From contig NZ_QOVA01000002.1 in NCBI RefSeq assembly GCF_003332275.1, positions 411,322-475,321 on the forward strand: a stretch of 64,000 nucleotides of DNA, written 5' to 3'. A program made the position numbers and the translations under genes. Source of the DNA: Edaphovirga cremea. Its GTDB lineage: Bacteria > Pseudomonadota > Gammaproteobacteria > Enterobacterales > Enterobacteriaceae. The notes below the pieces were generated by a model. The model had not been told where the DNA came from. It saw only the letters and a program-made list of their open reading frames with translations, and ran no database searches. Of the stretch, positions 16,962-25,217 are shown one piece after another. Every line of letters begins with the position of its first letter. Positions within the stretch are counted from its first letter, which is position 1.

Positions 16962-18056
16962 ATGTGTGATTCAGAGAAAGTTAACCAAACCTTCACTATT
17001 GATAATAAAAAGTATCAAGTCAGTTCACTGTTAAAGGGTGAAGTACCTGATTTTGCTCACCAGTCTGAGTTTCACCATGCGGTCTATGGATTAATCAAAG
17101 AGTGGTATTCAGAGTCACCAACAATAACCATCAAGAGTTCGGGGTCCATGGGCAGATCCAAAGATATGAAGGTGGGGAAAGAGCAGATATTACGCAGTAT
17201 CGATTATACCCGTGATTTTTTCGCTTTAAAGCCAGGGAAAAAGGCTCTTCTTTGCTTGCCGCTACCTTATATTGCGGGAACAATGATGGTTATCAGATCC
17301 CTGGTCATCGGGATGAATTTATTTATCCTCGTTCCTGGCGGCAGGCCACTGAATAATACTTTTTGCGGGAAAATGGATTTTGCTTCTCTCACGGCATTGC
17401 AGGTTTATAACAGCATAAAAGAAGAGTTTGATAAAAAAGCCTTGGCGACAATAAAGAATCTGATCATCGTCGGGGGAGGAATCAGCAAGGAAATTGGGAT
17501 GGTTTTGCGTGATTTTCCTAATTCAATTTATTCGACGTATGGTATGGCAGAAACCGTTTCCCACATAGCCATGAGAAGAGTCAGTGGCCCAGAAGTTTCT
17601 GAACGCTACATTCCGTTTGCGGATGTGACGGTCTCCCTTGCTGAAGATGACACATTGATTATTAATGCCCCGCGCGTTGCTGAGGGGTTACTGCATTCCA
17701 ATGATGTGGGCGTGGTATTTGATGATGGAAGTTTCCAGATCATTGGACGTAAAGACAATACGATTAACAGCGGTGGAATAAAAATTCATATTGAGACGGT
17801 GGAAAGTCTGTTGAAATCAGTTATTTCAGGTAATTTTGCTATTTCATCCGTGTCCGATGAGAAGTTTGGTGAAGTATTGGTTCTCGTTTCCGAGCAAAAC
17901 ATTGACATTGCTGCGGTTAATGAAGTTCTTCCCGCTTATTACAGACCGAAGAAGGTTATTTATCTGGAAAAAATACCCATGACGGAAACGGATAAAATTC
18001 GCCGCTCTGAACTTAAGCAATTGTTGGGAACTGTGAGTCACAGTGTAGAAATATGA
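16962..18056 (+). CDS. Short AMP-forming acyl-CoA ligase (MenE-like size)
   Basis: A 364-residue adenylate-forming enzyme, much shorter than the 500-550 residues of CaiC and most acyl-CoA ligases. It nevertheless has the ATP loop (TIKSSGSMGRSKDMKV, where canonical enzymes have SGTTGxPKG), YSTYGMAETVSHIA (acyl-AMP core), IIGRKDNTINSGGIKIH (hinge) and a C-terminal Lys in MTETDKIRRSELK. The size and pattern resemble short o-succinylbenzoyl-CoA ligases. It would activate the starting acid to prime the CoA-transferase cycle, as CaiC does for carnitine. An AAGGAGG site precedes the ATG. The Met in the P-loop is unusual. Confidence 0.8.
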   Translation: MCDSEKVNQTFTIDNKKYQVSSLLKGEVPDFAHQSEFHHAVYGLIKEWYSESPTITIKSSGSMGRSKDMKVGKEQILRSIDYTRDFFALKPGKKALLCLPLPYIAGTMMVIRSLVIGMNLFILVPGGRPLNNTFCGKMDFASLTALQVYNSIKEEFDKKALATIKNLIIVGGGISKEIGMVLRDFPNSIYSTYGMAETVSHIAMRRVSGPEVSERYIPFADVTVSLAEDDTLIINAPRVAEGLLHSNDVGVVFDDGSFQIIGRKDNTINSGGIKIHIETVESLLKSVISGNFAISSVSDEKFGEVLVLVSEQNIDIAAVNEVLPAYYRPKKVIYLEKIPMTETDKIRRSELKQLLGTVSHSVEI

Positions 18057-18111
18057 GTAGGGTTAGTTTATGTTTTGATAATGAAACGATTCTGCGATTA
18101 ATGTTAGTAAA

Positions 18112-18933
18112 TTGATACTTCATGCTTTTTTATGGAGGTTGTCTATATACAGACCAGATGACATTTATATAACACCCTACGTCCCGCCACGCATTGAGAA
18201 TCGACTTTCTCAAATTTTGAAGATGCATGGTAAATTCGTTACGTTGCAGAAAAAACAATTTCTTGTGAATAAAGATATTATCAAAAGTTTTGTATATGTA
18301 AAATCTGGAGTGATTGGCCGAATCCGTGAAACGCCAATTTTAACCAAACAGAGTTTTTTGGAAATTACTCCGCCGGGTTGCATGGCGAATTTTATTAATT
18401 TTTTTTCACCAGGGAAAGTAAAAATACGCATTCTGGCCTTGCGCCATTCGGAGGTGTACATTACACCCTTCGAGAAAATTTACGCATTGATGGAGGAAGA
18501 TGAGGAAATAAGACATTTGATTTATCAGATGTATGGCGGCAATGCGGAGAGTTCTTTGAGAAGCTGTCATTGCAATTTTATTTTCCCCTGTAAATATAGA
18601 CTTATTTTATTATTCAAAGCACTGGCGAGACATTCTGGTTCATTACCAGATGCAAACGGCTGGATACGTCTCCCTTACAAGCTAACGCGGGAAGAGTATT
18701 GTGAGATTGTTTTCTGTAGCCTGCTAACATTGGATAACACCTTGCTTGAGTGGAAGAAAGAACAACTTTATAAAAAAACCATAGAAGGGTCTTTTGTACA
18801 CGTTGACCTTCTGGATAAAGATATTGCCGACTCTTTGTACAAACATGATGTGGTAATCCACGAGCCAACACCAGACTATCATTTTTCTGATCACTCTTCC
18901 CGATTGAAAGAAACCGTGTGCGATCCGGTTTGA
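18112..18933 (+). CDS. Crp/Fnr-like regulator with winged helix (IprA-like architecture)
   Basis: A 273-residue protein with a Crp-like beta-roll in the first half (GKFVTLQKKQFLVNKD, VKSGVIGRI, ITPPGCMANFINFF) and a degenerate C-terminal helix-turn-helix (LPYKLTREEYCEIVFCSLLTLDNTLLEWKKEQL). The cyclic-nucleotide-binding residues of CRP are not evident. The open frame starts at a TTG; no ATG with a ribosome site is seen in frame, so the true start is uncertain (a TTG at 18139 has GGAGG directly against it). It lies at the end of the cai-like operon and before fixA, the place where E. coli keeps the activator CaiF nearby. It is probably the pathway-specific regulator, but this is inferred from position. 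Confidence 0.65.
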   Translation: MILHAFLWRLSIYRPDDIYITPYVPPRIENRLSQILKMHGKFVTLQKKQFLVNKDIIKSFVYVKSGVIGRIRETPILTKQSFLEITPPGCMANFINFFSPGKVKIRILALRHSEVYITPFEKIYALMEEDEEIRHLIYQMYGGNAESSLRSCHCNFIFPCKYRLILLFKALARHSGSLPDANGWIRLPYKLTREEYCEIVFCSLLTLDNTLLEWKKEQLYKKTIEGSFVHVDLLDKDIADSLYKHDVVIHEPTPDYHFSDHSSRLKETVCDPV

Positions 18934-18974
18934 AGGATATAAATGAGGGGTGAGCGACCTCAATAATACGAAAA

Positions 18975-19014
18975 CCCTTGCAGCGTTTTGTTACGCGCTG
19001 TGGGGATTTTTGTT
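18975..19014 (+). terminator. Terminator after the Crp-like regulator
   Basis: A stem built on CAGCG / CGCTG, with outer CCC / GGG pairing, is followed by ATTTTTGTTTT. It separates the cai-like operon from fixABCX, implying a separate promoter for the fix genes. Confidence 0.65.
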
Positions 19015-19074
19015 TTCAATTTCCGTTAATTTTCACTCTACGCTATCTCCCATGGCAATAAAATAAATTTTAAC

Positions 19075-19098
19075 TTTTTATGAAAATTTTCATAAAAA
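19075..19098 (+). promoter_or_regulatory. 24-bp perfect palindrome upstream of fixA
   Basis: TTTTTATGAAAA at 19075-19086 is followed without spacer by its exact complement at 19087-19098. It lies 121-144 bp before the fixA ATG and after the terminator. An AT-rich palindrome of this length is a strong operator candidate, possibly for the Crp-like regulator encoded upstream. Confidence 0.6.
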
Positions 19099-19218
19099 CT
19101 ACCTGGTAATATCCTGTTTTTAAAAAATATGAATTGCTACCCTCTTAAAATAAACGTGCTTTCAGAAGATATGTTGGAGCGCGACCAAAAAATTTCGGCG
19201 CTATCTGAAGAGGTCATT

Positions 19219-19909
19219 ATGAAAACCATTGTCTGTTTTAAATTGGTACCCGAAGAACAGGACATTTCTGTGAATGCTGACAGAAGTCTCAACCTGACCA
19301 CTGCTGCACCAAAAATAAGTCAGTTTGATCTTAATGCCATAGAAGCTGCCAGTGAACTGGTGGCAATGGCGGCTGGGGGAGAAGTCGTCGCGTTAAGCGT
19401 TGGCGGGGAATATCTAAACAATACCAAGGTGCGTAAAGACGTCCTCTCAAGAGGCCCCGACTCCTTGGCTCTGGTCGTGGATGAGCAATTTCATCAGATC
19501 TCTGCGTATCAAACGGCCCAAATTCTTTCTCATTCCGTTCTTAAAATAGGTTTTGACGTGATCATCTGCGGTGATGGTTCAGGTGACAGGTATGCCCAGC
19601 AAGTGGGTATGCTGCTTGGTGAAATGCTGAATCTACCGACGATCAATGCCGTTACCCGCAGTCATTTCAGTAACCACAGATATCAATATTCCGCGTATCC
19701 CAACGATGAAAGCTATTTTAGGTGCGGGTAAAAAGCCCACCACAACCTATAACCGTGAAGTGATAGACCTCGGCGCGTTGGCTGAATTGACCTGCATATC
19801 TTCCATTGCTGCACCGGAACAGACATCAAGGAAGAACATCATTATTGAAGGTGACAGTGAAGAGCAGATTGCGACATTTATAACCCATTTGAAAACGGCA
19901 TTAATTTGA
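19219..19909 (+). pseudogene. fixA: fixA, disrupted by an internal frameshifting deletion
   Basis: FixA is the small subunit of an electron-transfer flavoprotein that feeds electrons to CaiA-type reductases. The first part, from the ATG at 19219 (MKTIVCFKLVPEEQDISV), follows E. coli FixA through DVLSRGPDSL and CGDGSGDRYAQQVGMLLGEMLNLPTINAV, then goes out of frame. The rest resumes in another frame from about 19649 (PLPAVISVTTDINIPRIPTMKAILGAGKKP) and runs to the stop at 19907-19909. Compared with remembered E. coli FixA, about 26 residues between these blocks are missing. The junction sits at CCGTTA, where both flanks could share microhomology, so a small deletion between short repeats is likely. 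The first frame ends at 19731. The gene upstream of an intact fixB is therefore probably non-functional. Confidence 0.85.
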
Positions 19910-19925
19910 CTGAATGGAGCGGGAA

Positions 19926-20870
19926 ATGAGCAAATTACCTTGTGTATGGGTATTTAGTGATAGCGGATCCAAATACCCTGAGTTGATCGCCGCGGGAAAA
20001 GTCTACGCAGATCAAGTCAACGTCATCAATATTACGGCATTGGATACGGCGAGTCAGGCTTTGGTATACGGCGCCGATCGGGTATTCCAGTTTAATTACG
20101 AAGATGGCACGCGGTTAATCGAAGAGTATGCCTTAAGTTTTGCACAGCTTATTTCTGCCGGGCAGCAACCGACGGCATTGTTTATGAACTCCACCTCGTG
20201 TTGCAAGGCGATCGCCGGGAAATTGAGCGTATTGCTAAAAGCTGGGGTAATCAACGATGTCTCCAGTGTGAAACTGGATGAGCAGAAACTTATCGCAACA
20301 CGCATGGTTTATGGCGGATTGGCACTGAGTGAAGAACGGATTGATACCCCAATAGCCATTATCACGCTCAGTTCTGAAAGCGTGGAGCCCTTACCGGAAG
20401 ACCCCGCAAAAACGGGAGAAATTATTCCGGCAACCTTTGTGGAGCCTGTCAGTCGTATCAAATGTATCGGCCGACAAGTGAAGCAAGGGGAACGCACGGA
20501 TTTGCGGCAGGCGCAGCGTGTGGTTGGCGTTGGGCGTGGTTTGTCTGCGAAAGAAGATCTTCAGATGATTGAAGAACTCTGTGTCGCTATCGGTGCCGAA
20601 ATGGGGTGCACGCGGCCCATTGCCGAAGGTGAAAAATGGGTGGATCCGGATCGCTACATTGGTGTTTCTGGCGTCATGCTGAAGCCTGATGTCTATCTGG
20701 CATTGGGTGTTTCAGGGCAAATTCAGCATATGGTGGGTATTAATGGTGCCCAAACGATTATTGCCGTTAACAAAGACAAAAATGCCCCCATCTTTCAAAA
20801 GGCTGACTATGGTCTGGTCGGCGATTTGTACAAAGTGGTTCCTGCCATTATGGCCGCTTATAAAAATTAG
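19926..20870 (+). CDS. fixB: Electron transfer flavoprotein alpha-type subunit FixB
   Basis: A 314-residue FixB protein, the same length as the E. coli one. It has the N-terminal ETF fold (MSKLPCVWVFSDSGSKYPEL) and the C-terminal FAD-binding region with VGVGRGLSAKEDLQMIEELC, LGVSGQIQHMVGINGAQTIIAVNKDKNAPIF (in pieces) and ADYGLVGDLYKVVPA. It binds FAD with FixA and passes electrons to an acyl-CoA reductase. The ATG at 19926 is preceded by GGAGCGGGAA; an in-frame ATG four codons earlier is also possible. It begins 16 bp after the fixA remnant. Without FixA its function is doubtful unless another ETF beta subunit exists in the genome. Confidence 0.93.
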   Translation: MSKLPCVWVFSDSGSKYPELIAAGKVYADQVNVINITALDTASQALVYGADRVFQFNYEDGTRLIEEYALSFAQLISAGQQPTALFMNSTSCCKAIAGKLSVLLKAGVINDVSSVKLDEQKLIATRMVYGGLALSEERIDTPIAIITLSSESVEPLPEDPAKTGEIIPATFVEPVSRIKCIGRQVKQGERTDLRQAQRVVGVGRGLSAKEDLQMIEELCVAIGAEMGCTRPIAEGEKWVDPDRYIGVSGVMLKPDVYLALGVSGQIQHMVGINGAQTIIAVNKDKNAPIFQKADYGLVGDLYKVVPAIMAAYKN

Positions 20871-20969
20871 CCATGGTATCCCCTTAATAATTCGGGTTGC
20901 AGGAAGGCGGTTATACCTAATCATGGCGGTTTTTCTAGCGGGCCAAATAAAGCAGCAAGGGAGTAACTT

Positions 20970-22259
20970 ATGTCTGATGATACCTTTGATACCATCATTG
21001 TTGGGGCCGGTATTGCTGGAAGCGTGGCCGCCTATATTTTAGCTAAAGCCGGTGCTGACGTTTTGGTCATCGAAAGAGGCAATTACGCTGGTAGCAAAAA
21101 TATGACTGGCGGGCGTATTTATGCCCACAGTCTTGAAAAGATTATGCCAGGGTTTGCCAGGGAAGCGCCGGTTGAACGGTTGATCACCCGCGAAAAAATA
21201 TCATTCATGACAGCGGAAGATTCGGTGACGTTGGACTATCACGCCAAAGAGAAAAATAACCCTACAGAGGAATCCTATTCGATTCTGCGTGGGCAGTTTG
21301 ATCCCTGGTTGATGGGCAAGGCCGAGGCGGCGGGCGCTCAGTTCATTACCGGAATACGGGTTGATGATCTTTGGGTTGAGGATGGGAAAGTCGTCGGGGT
21401 TAAAGCAGGAGGAGATGAGTTGCGTTCAAATACGGTGATTCTTGCCGATGGATGCAATTCTATATTGGGCGAAAAGTTAGGCATGGTTAAGCCCATTTCT
21501 GCCGAATCAGTGGGGGTCGGCGTCAAAGAGTTGATCAAGTTACCCCAGGATCAAATTGAGGCGCGTTTTAACATCAGGGGCAATGAAGGCGTCGCCTGGC
21601 TTTTTGCGGGAATGCCATCCAATAAATTGATGGGCGGCGGGTTCCTTTATACCAATCAGTCCACGGTATCGTTAGGGATTGTCTGCGGCTTGCATGATAT
21701 TGAGTCCTCAACGAAAAGCGTTCCACAAATGCTCGAGGATTTTAAAAATCATCCTACGATTAAACCATTAATTGAGGGCGGGGAGGTCATTGAGTATTCG
21801 GCACACCTTGTGCCGGAAGCCGGTTTAAAAATGATGCCAAAACTGTGTCGTGACGGTGTGGTTATTGTCGGGGATGCTGCGGGTTTTTGCCTCAATATGG
21901 GATTTACAATCCGGGGTATGGACTTGGCGGTGGCGTCAGCAGAGGCTGCGGCACAGGCCGTGTTACAGGCGCGTGAGAAAAATGATTATAGCCAGGCCAG
22001 CCTGTCTGTTTATGAAAAGCTCTTGGAAGAGAGTTTCTTAATGCAAGATCTCAAACTTTACAACAAGTTGCCTAATTTGCTGGGTACATCAAGAATCTAC
22101 AATGAATATCCGCAAATGGTGAGCGGTATTGTCAGCGATCTGTTCACTGTCAATGGGCGACCCGGCATCCCTTTGCGACGTAACATCATGAAACACTGCA
22201 AGAAAGTAGGTTACATCAATCTCATCAAGGATGCGGTGAAAGGCGGGAGGGCAATATGA
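20970..22259 (+). CDS. fixC: FixC, ETF-quinone oxidoreductase-like flavoprotein
   Basis: A 429-residue FAD protein, the length of E. coli FixC (428). The N-terminal dinucleotide-binding motif is TIIVGAGIAGSVAAYILAKAG followed by VIERG, and GDAAGFCLNMGFTIRGMDLA is the second FAD motif. In the family it exchanges electrons between the FixAB flavoprotein, FixX and a donor (quinone or NADH by bifurcation in some bacteria). GGGAG precedes the ATG. There are 99 bp between fixB and fixC, longer than in E. coli. The last four bases overlap fixX (ATGA). Confidence 0.94.
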   Translation: MSDDTFDTIIVGAGIAGSVAAYILAKAGADVLVIERGNYAGSKNMTGGRIYAHSLEKIMPGFAREAPVERLITREKISFMTAEDSVTLDYHAKEKNNPTEESYSILRGQFDPWLMGKAEAAGAQFITGIRVDDLWVEDGKVVGVKAGGDELRSNTVILADGCNSILGEKLGMVKPISAESVGVGVKELIKLPQDQIEARFNIRGNEGVAWLFAGMPSNKLMGGGFLYTNQSTVSLGIVCGLHDIESSTKSVPQMLEDFKNHPTIKPLIEGGEVIEYSAHLVPEAGLKMMPKLCRDGVVIVGDAAGFCLNMGFTIRGMDLAVASAEAAAQAVLQAREKNDYSQASLSVYEKLLEESFLMQDLKLYNKLPNLLGTSRIYNEYPQMVSGIVSDLFTVNGRPGIPLRRNIMKHCKKVGYINLIKDAVKGGRAI

Positions 22260-22543
22260 GCGAAACTGTCAACGTTGCAGCGAAACTGAGTGCAAACAAG
22301 TTTTATGTCGATGAAGAGGAAGCACATATTGTGCTGGTTGACTCCCCGGATCTTACTGAACTGAAAAAGTTGATTATTGCCTGTCCGGCGGGTCTCTATC
22401 AGCTTGATGACAAGGGAACGGTGCATTTTGATCATGCGGGCTGCCTGGAGTGCGGTACGTGCCGGGTTCTCTGCAATAAAACAATCCTGGAAAAATGGCA
22501 ATATCCGCGCGGCTCTTTTGGCGTAGAGTTCAGGCATGGCTGA
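22256..22543 (+). CDS. fixX: Ferredoxin-like protein FixX
   Basis: A 95-residue ferredoxin-like protein that partners FixC. The cluster ligands are in IACPAGLY and CLECGTCRVLCN, and the end YPRGSFGVEFRHG is the family signature. Its ATG overlaps the fixC TGA, so translation is coupled. The gene closes the fix operon and faces the alcohol dehydrogenase gene. Confidence 0.94.
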   Translation: MSETVNVAAKLSANKFYVDEEEAHIVLVDSPDLTELKKLIIACPAGLYQLDDKGTVHFDHAGCLECGTCRVLCNKTILEKWQYPRGSFGVEFRHG

Positions 22544-22557
22544 CAATGGATCAAGAC

Positions 22558-22596
22558 CACCAGACATACCGATAAGTAACAGGGGTACGTCTGGTG
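22558..22596. terminator. Bidirectional terminator between fixX and adh
   Basis: CACCAGACATACC and GGTACGTCTGGTG pair at 12 of 13 positions around a 13-nt loop, between two convergent genes. T-runs are short on both strands. Confidence 0.6.
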
Positions 22597-22607
22597 TTAA
22601 CCACTTA

Positions 22608-23663
22608 TTACGCCTGAAGCGTCGCCATATCAATAACGAAGCGGTATTTCACATCGCTTTTCAGCATGCGTTCGTAAGCGTCATTGATATCTTTCATGTT
22701 GATCATTTCAACGTCTGAGGTGATGCCGTGTTCTGCGCAGAAATCCAGCATTTCCTGGGTTTCTGCAATGCCACCGATGCATGAACCGGCAATGGAACGC
22801 CGCCCCAGAATCAACGTCACGGTGTTAAGCATCGGATTGATATCTCCCAGGAAACCAACAAACACCAGAGTGCCATCCAGATTCAGCGTCGGCACATACG
22901 GGTTAATATCATGAGCGTAGGGAACGGTATCAATTATCAGATCAAACTGACCCTTCACCGCCGCCATCTGTGCATCATCCGTAGATAACACGATATTGTG
23001 TGCACCGAGACGGCGGGCATCGGCTTCTTTGCTTGGTGAACGCGTGAATAGCGTGACTTCCGCCCCCAGCGCATTCGCCAGCTTCAGCGCCATATGACCC
23101 AAACCACCCAAACCAACGACGGCGACTTTACTGCCTTTGCCTACTTTCCAGTGGCGCAGCGGAGACCAGGTGGTGATACCGGCGCACAGCAGCGGGGCGG
23201 TGGACTTGAGATCCATGCCGGTAGGCACGCGCAGAACGAAATCTTGCGAGGAAACGATGGTTTGCGAATAACCGCCGTAGGTAGGCAGGTGGTCATGGCG
23301 ATCGACGCCATTATACGTCTGCACATTGCCCTCTTCGCAATACTGCTCCAGCCCATCTTTGCAGGGCGGGCATTTCCGACATGAATCTACCATACAGCCA
23401 ATCCCGGCATAGTCACCGGGCTTGAATTTGGTGACCTCTTTGCCAACTGACGTCACGCAGCCAATCACTTCGTGACCCGGAACCAGCGGATAGGTACTGA
23501 AGCCCCAGTCATTACGAGCCTGATGAAGATCGGAATGACAGACGCCGCAATACAACACTTCGATGACGACATCATCAGGGCGCGGATCGCGTCGGGTAAA
23601 TTCGAGCGGTGCCAAAGGAACTTGTGCTGACTTTGCAGCATAACCGAGCACTTTCATGGTCAT
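22608..23663 (-). CDS. Zinc-dependent NAD(P)H alcohol dehydrogenase (YahK-like)
   Basis: A 351-residue medium-chain alcohol dehydrogenase of the cinnamyl-alcohol/YahK group, which reduces aldehydes with NADPH. Catalytic zinc ligands are Cys39 in YCGVCHSDLH and His64-Glu65 in PGHEVIG; the structural zinc Cys cluster is in CRKCPPCKDGLEQYC. The coenzyme motif VVGLGGLGHMALKLA follows, and FTRSPSKEADARRLGA has Ser-Arg-type residues suited to NADPH. GGAG lies 6 bp upstream of the ATG at 23663. It is a single gene, convergent with fix, and is not obviously part of either neighbouring module. Confidence 0.9.
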   Translation of the reverse strand: MTMKVLGYAAKSAQVPLAPLEFTRRDPRPDDVVIEVLYCGVCHSDLHQARNDWGFSTYPLVPGHEVIGCVTSVGKEVTKFKPGDYAGIGCMVDSCRKCPPCKDGLEQYCEEGNVQTYNGVDRHDHLPTYGGYSQTIVSSQDFVLRVPTGMDLKSTAPLLCAGITTWSPLRHWKVGKGSKVAVVGLGGLGHMALKLANALGAEVTLFTRSPSKEADARRLGAHNIVLSTDDAQMAAVKGQFDLIIDTVPYAHDINPYVPTLNLDGTLVFVGFLGDINPMLNTVTLILGRRSIAGSCIGGIAETQEMLDFCAEHGITSDVEMINMKDINDAYERMLKSDVKYRFVIDMATLQA

Positions 23664-24209
23664 GTTTGTACTCCAATTTCATGAGTTCAATAGCGTAGGT
23701 GGGATCGATCTAGCCTCCGATACCTTGCGCCACAACTTACCTCGACGCTACTTTTTATACCGCGCGTCGGTGACTTTTTCCTCCACGTCGACCAAGGCTG
23801 CCGGGGTTAATATCGAGTAAAGTAACGGTACCTCCCTTCTTTTTTAAGAACCAGATAACAAAAGACGATAGGCGCCATGAGCAAAATTCATCAAGGCGAC
23901 AGACGTTCTGCTCAGTAAAAAAACCTCACGAGGACAGCATAAAGAGTAGCAAATTTCGGTGGGAAGATTAGATCCAGAAATGTGCATGAGTATATGAATC
24001 GAACTCATAAGTTTCGATATACTGGTGAGAGACCACGCGAGACGCTACGCGGTGCAGCGAAGCGCAGCAATGCACTACCGGGAATCTGAGTAATTGGGAG
24101 GGAATGAGAGATGACACACAATTCTGCAAAGGGAATTTTCAATTCCCCTTTCCTATCCCATGGGTTTTGTTATTAATGAGAAAGAACTTTACGGTGAGGC
24201 AAAAATGAT
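23664..24209. other. Divergent intergenic region between adh and the rpiR-type gene
   Basis: About 545 bp without a supported gene. An imperfect hairpin AAAGGGAATT / AATTCCCCTTT lies at 24128-24151 just before the rpiR-type gene, and a CGACGC / GCGTCG inverted repeat lies near 23740-23770. No known operator is recognised. Confidence 0.4.
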
Positions 24210-25067
24210 ATGAACAAAACAGAGTTCTCTCAGCGTATTGCTCAGTTAGACAACCTGACAGAGACAGATATTCGCATCATTGACTATTTTGATAAGCATT
24301 TCATGTCAATACCTTACAGTAAAGTCATTGATATCTGTGAAGAAATTAATATTGCCAAGTCAACACTAGGGCGTTTTATGGTGAAGATCGGGTTCAATGG
24401 TTTTCAGGACTTTAAGAAATCCACCCTTGAATCTGAGCAACGTAGAAACATCTCTCCAATAGAAAGGTATAATAAAGAAAGCAAGATTAAAAGTGGGATG
24501 GAGTATATTGATAGACATTTCAAAGAGATAACAGGAAATATTACCGGTACGTTGGAGAATATCAATAAGAAAGATTTGGAAAAAGCCATAGAACTGATTT
24601 GTGACCCAGAAAGAAGAATTTACATCATAGGAAGCGCTACCGCACACTCTTTGGCCGAGTATTTCTATCTGCTGGGCCGGTACATCAAAAAAGATCTCGT
24701 GTTGCTTGATGCCAACATCGCGAATTTACCGCACAAGCTAATAGATTCACGAAAAGGTGATGTGTTGCTAGCGATCTCCTATTATCGATTTTCTAGCGTC
24801 ACTACGCGTTTAATCAGGTGGTTTCATCAGAATCGTGGCGAAACCGTGGTAATTACCGATCGTGCTGTCAATCCTTTCAGCCACTTCGCCACTGCGCTGT
24901 TACTTATGGAGAGCCAGCATAATGGGCTTTTCAATAGTCGAAGTTCTGGTTTTGTTCTTATTGAAGCGCTGGTTAATTATATGGGCGAAGTTGCCGGTAA
25001 TGACCTGGGCGATAATTTCCATATTATGGAATCATTATTTGAAGAGTTTAATGTTTTCAGTAAATAA
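24210..25067 (+). CDS. RpiR-family transcriptional regulator
   Basis: A 285-residue regulator with an N-terminal helix-turn-helix (ICEEINIAKSTLGRFMVKIGFNGFQDFKKS, about residues 48-77) and a C-terminal SIS phosphosugar-binding domain (RIYIIGSATAHSLAEYFYLLGR and KGDVLLAISYYRFSSVT). RpiR proteins usually sense sugar phosphates. The neighbours are an alpha/beta hydrolase and a DcuC-type carboxylate transporter, so an acid or its phosphorylated derivative may be the ligand. The gene is moderately AT-rich. The ATG is taken at 24210; a GAGG lies about 12 bp upstream. Confidence 0.82.
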   Translation: MNKTEFSQRIAQLDNLTETDIRIIDYFDKHFMSIPYSKVIDICEEINIAKSTLGRFMVKIGFNGFQDFKKSTLESEQRRNISPIERYNKESKIKSGMEYIDRHFKEITGNITGTLENINKKDLEKAIELICDPERRIYIIGSATAHSLAEYFYLLGRYIKKDLVLLDANIANLPHKLIDSRKGDVLLAISYYRFSSVTTRLIRWFHQNRGETVVITDRAVNPFSHFATALLLMESQHNGLFNSRSSGFVLIEALVNYMGEVAGNDLGDNFHIMESLFEEFNVFSK

Positions 25068-25091
25068 AAACTAATAAAAGTATCGATTATT

Positions 25092-25105
25092 CAAGTAAAT
25101 ACTTG
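25092..25105 (+). promoter_or_regulatory. Palindrome upstream of the hydrolase-dcuC pair
   Basis: CAAGTA-AA-TACTTG is a perfect 14-bp palindrome between the rpiR-type gene and the hydrolase gene, 113-126 bp upstream of the hydrolase ATG. It is a candidate operator for the neighbouring RpiR protein. Confidence 0.4.
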
Positions 25106-25217
25106 CTTTACGTCTATGCATCTAATTGCTCGCGATGAGCATGCGTCATTATATTCAGGTAACAGCAAAACACGGGGGAAATGCCGGGTTTTGATTCTAT
25201 TAAATGAGGTTTTTATC

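Noticed and set aside
19640..19735. Programmed frameshift in fixA
   Set aside because: No slippery sequence or downstream structure was seen, and about 26 residues are missing relative to remembered FixA, so a deletion explains it better.
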